Shown one piece after another: positions 53,601 to 63,007 of a stretch of DNA of 64,000 nucleotides. Made by a program: the position numbers and the translations under genes. Within the stretch, counting starts at the first letter, position 1. Each line of letters begins with the position of its first letter. The stretch comes from a bacterium 1xD42-67. GTDB taxonomy: Bacteria > Bacillota > Clostridia > Oscillospirales > Oscillospiraceae. The stretch lies in assembly GCA_003612335.1 (NCBI GenBank), contig RAYO01000023.1, positions 1 through 64,000 on the forward strand, read 5' to 3'. Under the pieces are notes generated by a model. That model was not told where the DNA came from. It saw only the letters and a list, made by a program, of their open reading frames with translations, and did no database searches.

Positions 53601-54709
53601 CAATCCGCGCCCCCCATACGGGGGGCGACCCCTTACTCTTGGGAGAGGCCCTACTACGGATAGCGTTTCAATCCGCGCCCCCCATACGGGGGGCGACCCC
53701 TGTCATCGGCGGCCCAACAGCAGATGAACCTGTTTCAATCCGCGCCCCCCATACGGGGGGCGACCCCCGCCGCAATGTTCTCCCCCCGGCAGAACGATGT
53801 TTCAATCCGCGCCCCCCATACGGGGGGCGACCATACGCTGCGGCCACCAACGCTGCGAACATCATCCAGTTTCAATCCGCGCCCCCCATACGGGGGGCGA
53901 CATTCCCTGTATTCCGACTATGATCCCGCACTAAAGTTTCAATCCGCGCCCCCCATACGGGGGGCGACAACATTTTTTGAGCACCTTGGCCCCTAAAAAG
54001 ATCGTTTCAATCCGCGCCCCCCATACGGGGGGCGACCCGCAGCCCTGGCCGCAGCCCTGGTTCCAGCCAGTGTTTCAATCCGCGCCCCCCATACGGGGGG
54101 CGACGTCACCATCTTCGGCTGCTTTGGGGACCAGGATGTTTCAATCCGCGCCCCCCATACGGGGGGCGACGACATAGCGGACAAGTTGCCAGCCATAACC
54201 TAAGAGTTTCAATCCGCGCCCCCCATACGGGGGGCGACCTGGAACTGGACACCGCAGACATTGTCAACGAGTGGTTTCAATCCGCGCCCCCCATACGGGG
54301 GGCGACTCACCATCGAGATGTATGGAGCTGACCAGACGGGTTTCAATCCGCGCCCCCCATACGGGGGGCGACCGCCGCCCCGAAATCATCACCCGAATTT
54401 CGGGGAGTTTCAATCCGCGCCCCCCATACGGGGGGCGACCCGCCAAGCGGGTGTCGGTCCTGGTCTCTGACCTGGTTTCAATCCGCGCCCCCCATACGGG
54501 GGGCGACGCCGCTGAGCAGCTGTTCCATACCACCCAGGGGAAGGTTTCAATCCGCGCCCCCCATACGGGGGGCGACCGCCCAGCTCCTTGATCCACTGCT
54601 GTCCATCCATGTTTCAATCCGCGCCCCCCATACGGGGGGCGACGGTATTTTTGCGGAATACATTCTTTCCATGGGTGTTTCAATCCGCGCCCCCCATACG
54701 GGGGGCGAC
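50689..54709 (-). CRISPR. type I-C CRISPR array, about 60 repeats
   Basis: About 60 copies of a 33-bp repeat, with 59 spacers of 33-37 bases (mean unit 67.6). On the minus strand the repeat begins GTCGCCCCCC, has the hairpin GCCCCCCGTATGGGGGGC, and ends GCGGATTGAAAC, the standard type I-C 3' end. The leader is at the high-coordinate end next to cas2. Repeats from about 51362 upward are nearly invariant, except one 34-bp copy at 51899. The trailer end is degenerate: repeats at 50756-50989 and 51294 have TTCGAT for TTCAAT, some end GAT, and the last copy (50689-50721) is barely recognisable, so the left boundary is approximate. One spacer family occurs five times and two other spacers twice each. 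Confidence 0.97.
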
Positions 54710-54879
54710 TGCAAAAACAGCCAAAACTCCAGGCTGCTTTTTCAGCAAAATAGACGTTTCTTTCAAATATCCCCTCCCGATCTCCATCCAATCCAAAAAA
54801 CAGGGCAGTCTGCTCACTGAAAACACTGCGAGATCTGGTGCGAAGCTACAGCGATCTTCTGTGTGTTTGCACTTCGCAC
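54710..54879 (-). promoter_or_regulatory. CRISPR leader
   Basis: AT-richer stretch of 170 bases between cas2 and the first repeat, at the acquisition end of the array. A hairpin GGTGCGAAG/CTTCGCACC (54837-54879) begins at the cas2 stop codon; a G-rich/CGCACC hairpin there is common in I-C leaders. The array promoter should lie here, but no convincing -35/-10 stands out. Confidence 0.7.
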
Positions 54880-55170
54880 CTAAAGCATCAGCACATCTGT
54901 CGGGTCATAGGATGCCTTTGCCCCAAAATGCTCGATCTTGTTCTCGTAACGGTCCCCCAAGTAGTAAAAGCGCAGACTATCCTTTTCCGGGTCCATGATC
55001 TTACACAGCTTTGCCTGCAACATGCGGCACTGAGCCGTATCCAGCAGGCACTCAAAGACAGAATCCTGTACCCGCTGACCGTAGTTGACACACTGTTTCG
55101 CGATCTGCCGCAGGCGCTTACGGCCAGCGGCGTCTGTGGTATCCACATCGTAGGTGATCAAAACCAGCAT
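54880..55170 (-). CDS. cas2: CRISPR endoribonuclease Cas2
   Basis: 96-residue Cas2, part of the Cas1-Cas2 spacer integrase. It starts MLVLITYDVDTTDAAGRKRLRQIAK with the characteristic beta-strand and Asp, and has QDSVFECLL and a C-terminal FYYLGDRYE. ATG 55170 is the family start; an upstream in-frame codon would add a non-homologous head. It is four bases after the cas1 stop and is the last cas gene before the array. Confidence 0.95.
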   Translation of the reverse strand: MLVLITYDVDTTDAAGRKRLRQIAKQCVNYGQRVQDSVFECLLDTAQCRMLQAKLCKIMDPEKDSLRFYYLGDRYENKIEHFGAKASYDPTDVLML

Positions 55171-55174
55171 ACGA

Positions 55175-56206
55175 TCACTTCCATAAAAATGGTGGGTAAG
55201 CATCCAGATCTTCCCGGAGATAACGGGCCAGCAGCAACGCCTGGATATAAGGGATCATCCCCCATGGGAGCTTTTCCCCTAAATAGGGGTGAGTCAGCGT
55301 CTCTTTTTTCTTCTCCTGCCAGTGCTTCAAAAACGTTTTTCTGCCGCTGTCTGTCAGCAGCACCGCGCCGCTCTCCATATATTGAAAGTCCCCCGCCTTG
55401 ATCTGCCGGTTATTGATGAGGGTGAGCACAAAACGGTCCGCCATACAGGGGCGCAGCTCCTCCATCAGGTCCAGCGCCAAGGAAGTCCGGCCCGGGCGGT
55501 CACGATGCAAGAAGCCCACATAAGGATCCAGTCCCACGCTCTCCAGCGCGGAGGCACAGTCGTGGGCCAAAAGGCTGTAGGCGAAGGAGAGCATAGCGTT
55601 GACCGCGTCCAGCGGGGGGCGGCGGCTGCGGCTTCGAAACGCGAATGTCTCTTTATCTCCCAGGATCATCTCGTCAAAAACGCCGAAGTAGGCGGAGGCC
55701 CCCACCCCCTCCAAACCGCGCAGCTCCTCCGGAGAAGTCACCTCCTTGACTTGGGACAACAGTCCATAGATCTGCTTGGAGGCAGAAGACAGTTTTTCGC
55801 TGTCCACCCGCATACTGTGGTCCCGGCGGGTACGCTCGATGCTCCAGCGTGCGTTGAACAGCTTGCCAAAGATCATGGTACGGCTGATCAGACAGTATTG
55901 GCCGGGATCATCCGCGACCCGATATTGCGTCCGGCGGAGCAGAACATTTCCGTTCCCTTCCCCGCATACCCGAGCCAGAGATCTTCCTCTCGGGGTGTAA
56001 AAGGACAAACCGATCTGCCGCTTGGCGCAGGCCCCCATCAAAGCGGGGGACGCCCCGGCATAGGAGAAGGTGATGATGTTCTGTAAGGTATGCAGGGGGT
56101 AGCGGGCAATGGCCTGCTTGTCCCGGTTGGCCACCACATTTTCCCCATCCAGAGACAGGTAGATATCCTCCGAGAGGATATAAAGAGTGTTGAGCAGATG
56201 TTTCAT
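55175..56206 (-). CDS. cas1: CRISPR integrase Cas1 (type I-C)
   Basis: 343-residue Cas1. The N-terminal beta domain reads LLNTLYILSEDIYLSLDGENVVA; the catalytic helical domain holds GLEGVGASAYFGVFDE (metal Glu), a central HDCASALESVGLDPYVGFLHRD (metal His) and DLMEELRPCMADRFVL (Glu and Asp). It inserts new spacers at the leader with Cas2 and, in this subtype, Cas4. ATG 56206 overlaps the cas4 stop as ATGA, with GGAGGAG upstream. Confidence 0.97.
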   Translation of the reverse strand: MKHLLNTLYILSEDIYLSLDGENVVANRDKQAIARYPLHTLQNIITFSYAGASPALMGACAKRQIGLSFYTPRGRSLARVCGEGNGNVLLRRTQYRVADDPGQYCLISRTMIFGKLFNARWSIERTRRDHSMRVDSEKLSSASKQIYGLLSQVKEVTSPEELRGLEGVGASAYFGVFDEMILGDKETFAFRSRSRRPPLDAVNAMLSFAYSLLAHDCASALESVGLDPYVGFLHRDRPGRTSLALDLMEELRPCMADRFVLTLINNRQIKAGDFQYMESGAVLLTDSGRKTFLKHWQEKKKETLTHPYLGEKLPWGMIPYIQALLLARYLREDLDAYPPFLWK

Positions 56207-56865
56207 TGCAGCTCCTCCAGGTTGGCCGCAAGGTAGTCCGCAACCTTTTTGCGGTCCATCAGCTTTGGAAGACACAAGTCTTTGAGGGAGCAGGCATTGC
56301 AGGCTTTGGACGCTCTCACCTTGGGCGTATAGCGCCGCTGGTACAGCTGGTGCATCTCTGCCAGACTGTCCCGGACCTGCCTGCGCAGTTCAGGTGTAAA
56401 GGATACTAAAGTGCGGCGGCGGGGCTCCCCATAGTAGAGCGCCCCCTCCAGAATGTCACAACAGAGCATCTCCTCCAGGCACATGGCCTGGGCGCAAAGC
56501 TGGAGCTCATCCGCGCGGTGCTCCTTGGGCCTGCCCCGCTTGTACTCCACCGGATAAGGCAGCCACAGGCCCTCACGATCTCGCAAAGTGATTCCGGCAG
56601 GATCTCTGTGAAATTCCACCGCGTCGCACTGTCCGGAGACGCCCAGCTCCGCCGAGTGGACAGCCAGCCCTCTGACGGTCAGACAGTCCCCACGGCTCTC
56701 CCGGAACGTCTGGTCATGGACGTGTTCGTGCATGAGCCGGCCGTCCACCGTGCGGTGATTCTCCGCCCACTGGTCCTCGATATGGATCAGCGCCCACTGG
56801 CGGCGGCAGAAGGCGAAGTGCTGCAGACCGGACATCTGGAGCCAGTCCTCTTCAGGGCGGCTCAT
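56203..56865 (-). CDS. cas4: CRISPR exonuclease Cas4
   Basis: 220-residue RecB-type nuclease with an iron-sulfur cluster. Cysteines Cys20 (FAFCRRQW) and the C-terminal CNACSLKDLC complete the four ligands; nuclease motifs are QCDAVEF (Asp) and PVEYKRGRPK (Glu, Lys), then a QLCAQAMCLEEM helix. Cas4 trims pre-spacers and enforces PAM-correct orientation. Start and stop overlap with cas7 and cas1 by four bases each. Confidence 0.96.
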   Translation of the reverse strand: MSRPEEDWLQMSGLQHFAFCRRQWALIHIEDQWAENHRTVDGRLMHEHVHDQTFRESRGDCLTVRGLAVHSAELGVSGQCDAVEFHRDPAGITLRDREGLWLPYPVEYKRGRPKEHRADELQLCAQAMCLEEMLCCDILEGALYYGEPRRRTLVSFTPELRRQVRDSLAEMHQLYQRRYTPKVRASKACNACSLKDLCLPKLMDRKKVADYLAANLEELQ

Positions 56866-57758
56866 CCCATGCGCCGACAGGTAACGCCGGCCGGCAGGGC
56901 AGACTCGTCCACGATGACCTGATAGTCCCCGTAGGAGCGGGCGGGAGTCGGGTCATCCTTGTCCGTCCGCTCCACCTTCACCGATTCAAAGAGCTTCCAG
57001 GCAGGTGCGCAGCCCAGTTCGCAGTCGTGTTTGAAGATGATCAGCTCCCGCACCGCCATCTTGCCCCGGGCGGCGGAGTGGTCGTGCTCAAACATATCGA
57101 GGATCGCCTGCCACAGCAGCTCCAGATCCTCCTCAGAAAATCCTGTGGTCTTGCGGGCCAGATTGGCGGAGACATAGCCCTCACAGCGGTAGAGCCCATA
57201 GGGGATGATGTACTTGCGGCCCATCTCGGTGCCCTTTTTCTCCGCGTCGGCCTCGGTGGTGATGGCCACGCGCGTGATGGTCACCTCCTGGGGCATCACC
57301 GGCTCCACACTGCGGGCAAAGCCCAGCTGCACCGGTCCCCGGACCTGTCCGCAATTCAGGGCAGCCTTGACAAAGGTGGTCATCACAGCGCCAAAGGTAC
57401 GAATGTCGTAGAAATTGGCACACATCCAGTCCCGGACCTTTTCGTCCAGCTCGGGATCAGCCTTTTTCTTCTCCTTCACCGTCTTGTCCGTCACATCCAG
57501 TGCGGCATAGGCCTCAGCGTCGCTGCGGTTCAGGGGCACCCCGTCCTTGATGTAGATGCGGTAACCTTCGGCGTCCTCTTTGACGGTCTCCACATAGTTG
57601 CGGATCTTTCGCTTCAGGCACACGTCAGTGACCAGCCCCAGGCCGGTCTCCGGATCCACACGGGGCATATTGCCCGCGTCAGGGTCGCCGTTGGGGTTTC
57701 CGTTCTCCACATCGAACAGGATGACAAATTCATAGCGGTTTTTGATAGGCTCAGCCAT
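56862..57758 (-). CDS. cas7: type I-C Cascade backbone protein Cas7 (Csd2)
   Basis: 298-residue RAMP-fold protein. The N-terminal NRYEFVILFDVENGNPNGDP is diagnostic of Csd2, followed by LVTDVCLKRKIRNYV and FGAVMTTFVKAALNCGQVRGPVQ. About seven copies wrap the crRNA spacer in the I-C complex. The start ATG 57758 has GGAGAACGACA upstream and overlaps the cas8c stop by eight bases. Confidence 0.96.
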   Translation of the reverse strand: MAEPIKNRYEFVILFDVENGNPNGDPDAGNMPRVDPETGLGLVTDVCLKRKIRNYVETVKEDAEGYRIYIKDGVPLNRSDAEAYAALDVTDKTVKEKKKADPELDEKVRDWMCANFYDIRTFGAVMTTFVKAALNCGQVRGPVQLGFARSVEPVMPQEVTITRVAITTEADAEKKGTEMGRKYIIPYGLYRCEGYVSANLARKTTGFSEEDLELLWQAILDMFEHDHSAARGKMAVRELIIFKHDCELGCAPAWKLFESVKVERTDKDDPTPARSYGDYQVIVDESALPAGVTCRRMG

Positions 57759-59493
57759 TGTCGTTCTCCTCCTTCTTCTGATAACGGGCCTGTGTCTGGT
57801 GGTAGTATCCCAGCTGGAACGCCCCCTGCTGGGGCAGGCTCAGACGGTCGGGAAATGTCTCTCCCAGCTTGCCGGTCAGTTCGGTCAGCTGCTTATCGCA
57901 GAAAATGCGCTGTCCCTTTTCCAGCTTCCGCAGATGCTTCTGGGCCAGATCGATCAGCGTGGGGAATACACGGCTGGGAGCTGCGGAGGCGGAATTGAAG
58001 AATCTATCCTTGATCGTTGCGTTGATCCCGGGGTTGGCCGAGGACTGGATGGCTTCCAGTACAGAGAACAGCCGGCCCAGGGTGTAGGGGATATTGGTGC
58101 TGTCTGGGTTCAAAGACACAGTTAAGACCTCCTTTGGTATATCAGGATGGGGACCTTTCAGATAGTACGCTTTCAGTATGGCAGCTCTGCCCCTTGTGAT
58201 CTCCCGCTCCGCCCGGATACGCAGGGAGACACCATTGAGCAGCGTGGCGGGATAAGGTGTATCGCTCAAAATGGCGCGGAGGGTCTCGCCGGCCATTCCG
58301 GGGACTGGGGACTTGTCCCTGGAATTCTGGTCCACGGTCTCGTTCAGCAGCTTCCAGAGGGGGATCGTCTCAAATTTGTCAAAGGAGGGACGGACGATCT
58401 CCAGCCGCTCCTGATGGGCTTGAATATTTTGGACGAAGGTCCCGAAGGTGTTTTTCAGAAAAAACCGCACCGACAGCCGGGCGGCGTTGGGTGACAGACC
58501 CAGGATATAAAATGTGGTCCCGGGGTCCAGCTGGGTCTCCTCAAATAGGACGGGCTTTCCCTGGCACAGGTCAAGGGTCATCTTTTGCAGGTCGGAGGAC
58601 GAGTAAGCGGCAGGGGCACCAAACAGGCTGGCCACGGAAAAGCTCTGATAGGCCCGCTGGCCGCCAGAAGCCCAGAGCAAAACCGTGGTGTCCCCGATCC
58701 GCCCCACATAGTCCCGCTCCCCCAGCAGATGGTTCAGCGCACTGGTGTAGGCAAAGGCCGCATATTTGCTGGTGGGGGCGTTGAGGCTCTGCTCCCGGCC
58801 GTAGGAGCAGAAAGCGTCGCCATTGAAGGACACTAGGGCCGCGCCGCTGGACTGGGCTCCGGCCACTCCCTTGATGGCAGGGTGGACTGTTTCCGCCGTC
58901 CCCTTCTTTCCGGTGACTAGGCACACCAGTTCCGGACCGTCACCGGCGGCATCATAATAGTCCTGCCACGCCGAGCGGATCAGGGCATCATCCTGGAGAA
59001 ATATTCCTGAATAACGAAATACCAGATTGGCTCCTGTAAGTATATCCTCCAGCTTGTCTGCCAGCGCGGGGTGCTCCTTGGCCTTTTCCGGGGCCCAGCG
59101 GTCGAAAAAGGCCAGCACCGCCCGGGCCGCGGGGCTGTCCACGCTGTCTAGAAGCTTGTGATGCAGCACTTTGCAGGCGGCAAAGCACTCCATGCTCCGC
59201 TGAGGCTTTCCCTTTCCGTCGATCCCCAGAATATAACTGGAGTTGTCCCACAAAAAGTTGGAGTTCACTCCGCTGGACCGCTTGACCGGGGCGGGAAGGG
59301 ATATGGGCCTGGGCACCAATACCTTCTTCTTTCCGCGCTCCTCCTCCCGCTTGAGGGAAACCACCTGCTCCAGCTCTCCATCATCATTGATGTACAGCGC
59401 GCAGGAGATATTGGCGTCGCTCCAGCCAGGGCGGGCCAGCTTCCCCTGAGCAGCCAGGTCCTCATAGTGCTCCACGAGCGCCTGCAAGATCAT
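57751..59493 (-). CDS. cas8c: type I-C Cascade large subunit Cas8c (Csd1)
   Basis: 580-residue Csd1 protein. It starts MILQALVEHYEDLAAQGKL and contains FLWDNSSYILGIDGKGKP, GAALVSFNGDAFCSYGREQ followed by SLNAP, WASGGQ and FYILGLSPNAARLSVRFF, all typical of the family. It recognises the PAM and contacts Cas3; in I-C systems an internal start inside this gene also yields a small Cas11-like subunit. The true ATG is 59493, overlapping the cas5 stop as ATGA; open frame further upstream belongs to the cas5 overlap. Confidence 0.95.
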   Translation of the reverse strand: MILQALVEHYEDLAAQGKLARPGWSDANISCALYINDDGELEQVVSLKREEERGKKKVLVPRPISLPAPVKRSSGVNSNFLWDNSSYILGIDGKGKPQRSMECFAACKVLHHKLLDSVDSPAARAVLAFFDRWAPEKAKEHPALADKLEDILTGANLVFRYSGIFLQDDALIRSAWQDYYDAAGDGPELVCLVTGKKGTAETVHPAIKGVAGAQSSGAALVSFNGDAFCSYGREQSLNAPTSKYAAFAYTSALNHLLGERDYVGRIGDTTVLLWASGGQRAYQSFSVASLFGAPAAYSSSDLQKMTLDLCQGKPVLFEETQLDPGTTFYILGLSPNAARLSVRFFLKNTFGTFVQNIQAHQERLEIVRPSFDKFETIPLWKLLNETVDQNSRDKSPVPGMAGETLRAILSDTPYPATLLNGVSLRIRAEREITRGRAAILKAYYLKGPHPDIPKEVLTVSLNPDSTNIPYTLGRLFSVLEAIQSSANPGINATIKDRFFNSASAAPSRVFPTLIDLAQKHLRKLEKGQRIFCDKQLTELTGKLGETFPDRLSLPQQGAFQLGYYHQTQARYQKKEENDNG

Positions 59494-60152
59494 CCGATCA
59501 CCTCCCCGCTGTCCCGGGCCGGGACCTCCAGTACGCCGTCCCGAAGCGTTGCCCGGAAAAAGAGGGGGGCGATGTTTTCCGCGTTGGAATAGTCCAGGTC
59601 CCAGAGCATATAGCCCAAGTCCCGCGCCCCTTTTAGTTCCTCCGGACAGGGCGGCGGAGTTTCGCAGGCTTTGAAGTGGGCCGGGAATTCCCGGCACCCA
59701 AAATAGGGCTGGCTGTAAAACTGTCCCCGCTTGATCCGCCGCTTGATGATATCCTGGAATTTTCCATCGTTATCGCTGGCTGATGCCCGATCGGTCATGT
59801 CGAAATGGGCGTTGATAACATAGCGCACATCCCGCAGCAGCATGGCGGCCCGCTGTTGGATATCCTGGGAGGTTGCGATATACAGTTCTCCCTTCCCCCG
59901 CTCCATCGCCGTCCGGGCCGTCCGGGCGCTGACAGTGGACTTCACCTCATTGCGCCGCAGGTTGGTAAAGCGAATGGGGGCGCAGACATGGATGCGGTCG
60001 ATCACCCAGCGCAGACCCGGGTGCCAGTAGATGCTTTCCAGCAGCCCCCGGGCAGCAGAGGGAGTCATCACATCATAGCTGACCCGCTCTGTCTTCATCT
60101 CCGGACGGGTGAAGCAGGCGTAGTCCCCCCAGACCTCCAATGAGATCGGCAT
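59490..60152 (-). CDS. cas5c: type I-C Cas5 (crRNA-processing subunit)
   Basis: 220-residue Cas5 of the I-C type, which cuts the pre-crRNA and caps the complex at the repeat-derived handle, as this subtype lacks Cas6. Marks are SLEVWGDYACFTRPEMKTERVSY, MTPSAARGLLESIYWHPG and FGCREFPAHF. ATG 60152 is preferred because GAGGAG lies eight bases upstream; a GTG three codons before abuts that site. The transcript probably starts at the promoter near 60500, not only at cas3. Confidence 0.95.
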   Translation of the reverse strand: MPISLEVWGDYACFTRPEMKTERVSYDVMTPSAARGLLESIYWHPGLRWVIDRIHVCAPIRFTNLRRNEVKSTVSARTARTAMERGKGELYIATSQDIQQRAAMLLRDVRYVINAHFDMTDRASASDNDGKFQDIIKRRIKRGQFYSQPYFGCREFPAHFKACETPPPCPEELKGARDLGYMLWDLDYSNAENIAPLFFRATLRDGVLEVPARDSGEVIG

Positions 60153-60209
60153 GGCGTTCACTCCTCTTTTTTTGATATGTTACCACACGATTCGGTCCCG
60201 TAAATAGGA

Positions 60210-60458
60210 CTAGGGCTTGTTTGAAACATGTCGATGCCCCCAAATAACGGTCCTTTCCCGCCATACTTCCCCAATTTTTCTTGAAATCCATCCAGGATTC
60301 CTGCGAAAGATCGTGTTTATCTGGCGAAAAGATCCCTCGCCATCGTGCATTGTTCCATTTTTCAAACGGCGCCTATTCTGGAAGACGGTCTTATATTCAG
60401 AGGAGCAGCTTACTGCTCCAAAAACAGGTAACGCTTTTGAGTATGGCAAAACGACCAT
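60210..60458 (-). CDS. 82-codon ORF of unknown function between cas3 and cas5
   Basis: Basic 82-residue ORF with no recognisable domain (starts MVVLPYSKALPVFGAVSC; QNRRRLKNG in the middle). It has all expression signals: promoter at 60491-60519, GGAGGTG six bases before the ATG, and it ends 57 bases before cas5. Codon and base use are AT-richer than the neighbouring cas genes. A perfect hairpin GGAGCAG/CTGCTCC (60402-60419) lies inside, so the transcript might instead act as a leader RNA. I know no standard I-C gene at this position. Confidence 0.4.
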   Translation of the reverse strand: MVVLPYSKALPVFGAVSCSSEYKTVFQNRRRLKNGTMHDGEGSFRQINTIFRRNPGWISRKIGEVWRERTVIWGHRHVSNKP

Positions 60459-60728
60459 ACAGTTCACCTCCGATTTTAAAATGCAGCTATAGTATAGCAC
60501 AGGCAAAGCCAAAAAGCAACCATTTCATTTATTCTTATCAATGAAATAATAAATTATTTTTACATAGAAATTGATTACTAAGGGCCTGCGTGGTATAATT
60601 AAATGCGCCATTAATCCTAATGCCAATACAATAATTAGGAATATAATGTGGATTGAAAAATTGATAAGAAAAAATGAGCTCGTACACTGTAGTAATAGCG
60701 GCAGATATCCTGCCGCTATTGCCATATT
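60459..60728. other. AT-rich spacer between cas3 and the 82-codon ORF
   Basis: Some 270 bases of distinctly AT-rich DNA in a GC-rich window. It holds the promoter at 60491-60519 and a perfect hairpin AATAGCGGCAG/CTGCCGCTATT (60694-60720), just after the cas3 stop and probably acting as its terminator, though without T-run. A weak hydrophobic 66-codon frame on the minus strand has no ribosome site and is not called. Confidence 0.5.
60491..60519 (-). promoter_or_regulatory. internal promoter of the cas5-cas2 transcript
   Basis: TTGCTT (60514-60519) and TATACT (60491-60496) on the minus strand with a 17-base spacer; the ORF at 60458 begins about 30 bases after the -10. It would give the Cascade and adaptation genes expression independent of cas3. 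Confidence 0.65.
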
Positions 60729-62870
60729 TTATAGAAATACACCTTTCCCGCTATCCGCTGCCAGCGACAAACCGGTGCTGTTATCATATAGCGTCAGGTT
60801 GGTCAAAACCGCGCTGCCATCCTCCAGCACTTCCAGGTCCCCAGCCAGGTCCAGGGCTTCAAAGTGCTGCGGGTAGATGGACACGCCATACTGGCCCAGT
60901 GCCCGGAACAACGCCCTGCTGTGCTCGCCGGAGCGGAGCCGCCGGACCAGCTCCCCTCCTTCCCCCAGGGGGATGTACACGGTCCTGGTCTCGCTGTCGA
61001 TCAGATGGAACCGCTCCGCGACCTTCCGAAAGGGCATATAGTCCCGCTCCATCAGCGTAAGGATATCCTTCTGGTCCAGCGCCTCCGGCCCTTTCAAGTC
61101 CAGCAGCTCCTGGAAATAACACCGGATCGCCTCCGGGCTGTCCAACTGGTCATAGCGGTCCAGCGCCTGACGTCCCGCAGCCACAGGGATCTCAAACAGG
61201 GACGGCGGAGGGGCCTCGCTCTGGAATATAGTGACGATGCTCTCCCCGGCGGGACGCTTTCCCTCTCGGTTGCACCGGCCCGCCGCCTGAAGGACAGAAT
61301 CAAGCCCCGCCTCTTCCCGAAATACCGCAGGAAAGTCCACATCCACCCCGGCCTCGATCAGCGAAGTGGACACCACCCGGCAGGGCAGACCGTCCTTCAG
61401 CCGGGCTCGGATCTCTGTCAATACCCCTTTCCGGTGAGCGGGATACATGAGGGTAGACAGATGGAAGGCCCCTTCTGGGTCCAACAGGCTGTAGATCTTT
61501 TGTGCGCTCTTTCGGCTGTTGACGATACACAGGGCTTGTTTTTGTCCGTTGATCCGTTCCGCCGCGGTCTCCCACGACAGCTTCCCTTCCCGGTGAAAGG
61601 TGACGCGCCGGAAGATCTCCTGACGAAATACCTCTGGGGGACACAGCTCCACAGCGGGCTTGTCCGGCAGAGATCCCTGGAATATCTCGTCCAGCGCGGG
61701 CTGTGTGGCGGTACAGAGCACGGCGGACACACCATAGCGCTCCACCAGCCGGGCAATGGCAAACACACAGGGCCGAAGATAGGGCACCGGCAGCATCTGT
61801 GCCTCGTCAAAAATGATGACGCTTTGAGCCAGATTGTGCAGCTTACGGCACTGGGAAGAACGGTTGGCAAAGAGAGACTCAAAAAACTGCACCGCCGTGG
61901 TCACCACCACCGGCATATCCCAGTTTTCGGTCGCTCTGGCCAGCCGGCCATTTTCCGGTCTGGCTTCGTCCTCGATGTCGTACAGGACACCGGAATGATG
62001 CTCCAGTACATTCTCCTCCCCAAGGATATCGCGAAAGACTTGGGCGTTCTGCTCGATAATGGAGGTATACGGGATCACATAGATGATCCGGCGCAGGCCG
62101 TGGGTCCGGGCGTGACGCAGGGCAAAGGCCAGAGAAGTCACCGTCTTGCCGCCTCCAGTGGGGATGGTGAGGGTGAACAGTCCCGGGGAGAGGGCCCTCC
62201 CCTGTTCCATGCAGCGCTCCAGCATCGCGCACCGTTCCCGGTCCAGCTCCGTTTTGGGCGGGAACCAGCCAGAGATATAGGATCGGAGCTTGCCCTCCAG
62301 CACCTCCATCGGGGCCCCACCGCCTCGGTCCTGTTCTTTCCCCGCCATAAAGGTCTCTGTGTCCAGAAAGTCCGCATCTACCAGACAAGAGTAAAGCATC
62401 CTGGTAAAAAACATCTCCTCCGACCGGCCGGAAAACGCTGGCTGTGGGACCAGGGGCAGCTCGATCTCATCCTGCCAGGCCTCGTAGGGCTCCAGCTTTC
62501 CAAGAGCGGCTCTCTTCATGCGGCCGCAGAAGGTCTTGTCTTCCCAGTGGTCCCCTTGACCTCCACCGTCGGGCAGGCCGCCATGGTGTCCCGCAACAGC
62601 AAAGGCGGCACTGCTTTGCCCCAGCCTGCAGCATTCCGCAGCCCCGGCAGTGGCATGATCCACATGCTCTGTGCTCCCCCTAAGCCGGCGCTGGAACGCA
62701 GCGGAATACTTTCCCAAGTCGTGGGCCAGCCCGGCAAGCCGCCCCTGGCCCTCCGCGCCAAAAGCCGCGGCAAAACCGGCGCACAGATCTGCTGTCCCAT
62801 CCAGATGCTCCTGGATCGTCTGCTCTCTTTTGTCCTCCGACGTATGGGCAAGGAATCTTTCTCCCGCCAC
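60729..62870 (-). CDS. cas3: CRISPR helicase-nuclease Cas3 (type I-C)
   Basis: 713-residue effector nuclease. The N-terminal HD domain has EHLDGTADL, AGLAHDLGKYS (His50, Asp51), DHATAGA and AGHHGG; the superfamily-2 helicase has IPTGGGKT (237-243), VIIFDEAQ (Asp355-Glu356), STSLIEAGVDVDFP and QAAGRCNREG. It degrades target DNA after recruitment by Cascade. The start is GTG 62870 behind AGGAGAGAGG. A promoter at 63076-63104 precedes it. Unlike the usual compact I-C operon, about 580 bases separate cas3 from cas5. Confidence 0.96.
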   Translation of the reverse strand: MAGERFLAHTSEDKREQTIQEHLDGTADLCAGFAAAFGAEGQGRLAGLAHDLGKYSAAFQRRLRGSTEHVDHATAGAAECCRLGQSSAAFAVAGHHGGLPDGGGQGDHWEDKTFCGRMKRAALGKLEPYEAWQDEIELPLVPQPAFSGRSEEMFFTRMLYSCLVDADFLDTETFMAGKEQDRGGGAPMEVLEGKLRSYISGWFPPKTELDRERCAMLERCMEQGRALSPGLFTLTIPTGGGKTVTSLAFALRHARTHGLRRIIYVIPYTSIIEQNAQVFRDILGEENVLEHHSGVLYDIEDEARPENGRLARATENWDMPVVVTTAVQFFESLFANRSSQCRKLHNLAQSVIIFDEAQMLPVPYLRPCVFAIARLVERYGVSAVLCTATQPALDEIFQGSLPDKPAVELCPPEVFRQEIFRRVTFHREGKLSWETAAERINGQKQALCIVNSRKSAQKIYSLLDPEGAFHLSTLMYPAHRKGVLTEIRARLKDGLPCRVVSTSLIEAGVDVDFPAVFREEAGLDSVLQAAGRCNREGKRPAGESIVTIFQSEAPPPSLFEIPVAAGRQALDRYDQLDSPEAIRCYFQELLDLKGPEALDQKDILTLMERDYMPFRKVAERFHLIDSETRTVYIPLGEGGELVRRLRSGEHSRALFRALGQYGVSIYPQHFEALDLAGDLEVLEDGSAVLTNLTLYDNSTGLSLAADSGKGVFL

Positions 62871-63007
62871 TTGACCTCTCTCCTCATCATATCATGTTGC
62901 AAAAAGGGGGGTGCGATGATCTGGAGACCCTTCAGGATCCCTTCAGCCGCCAGATCACAAAAGAGCTGATAGCCCCGCTCTGATCTCCCTCTGTTTTTTG
63001 TGATAAC

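Noticed and set aside
50689-54709. Long translated frames with SIRAPHTGGD-, NPRPPYGGR- or SPPVWGARIE-type repeats, looking like repeat proteins
   Set aside because: They are translations of the 33-bp CRISPR repeat in different frames; no ribosome sites, and spacing follows repeat-spacer units.
60153-60728. A CreTA-like toxin RNA with a crRNA-like antitoxin in the cas gap
   Set aside because: No degenerate copies of the array repeat (ending GATTGAAAC) flanking a spacer-like stretch were found; only a short GTTTGAAAC-like match.
60864-62969. A 701-codon plus-strand frame
   Set aside because: Antisense of cas3, whose motifs are complete.
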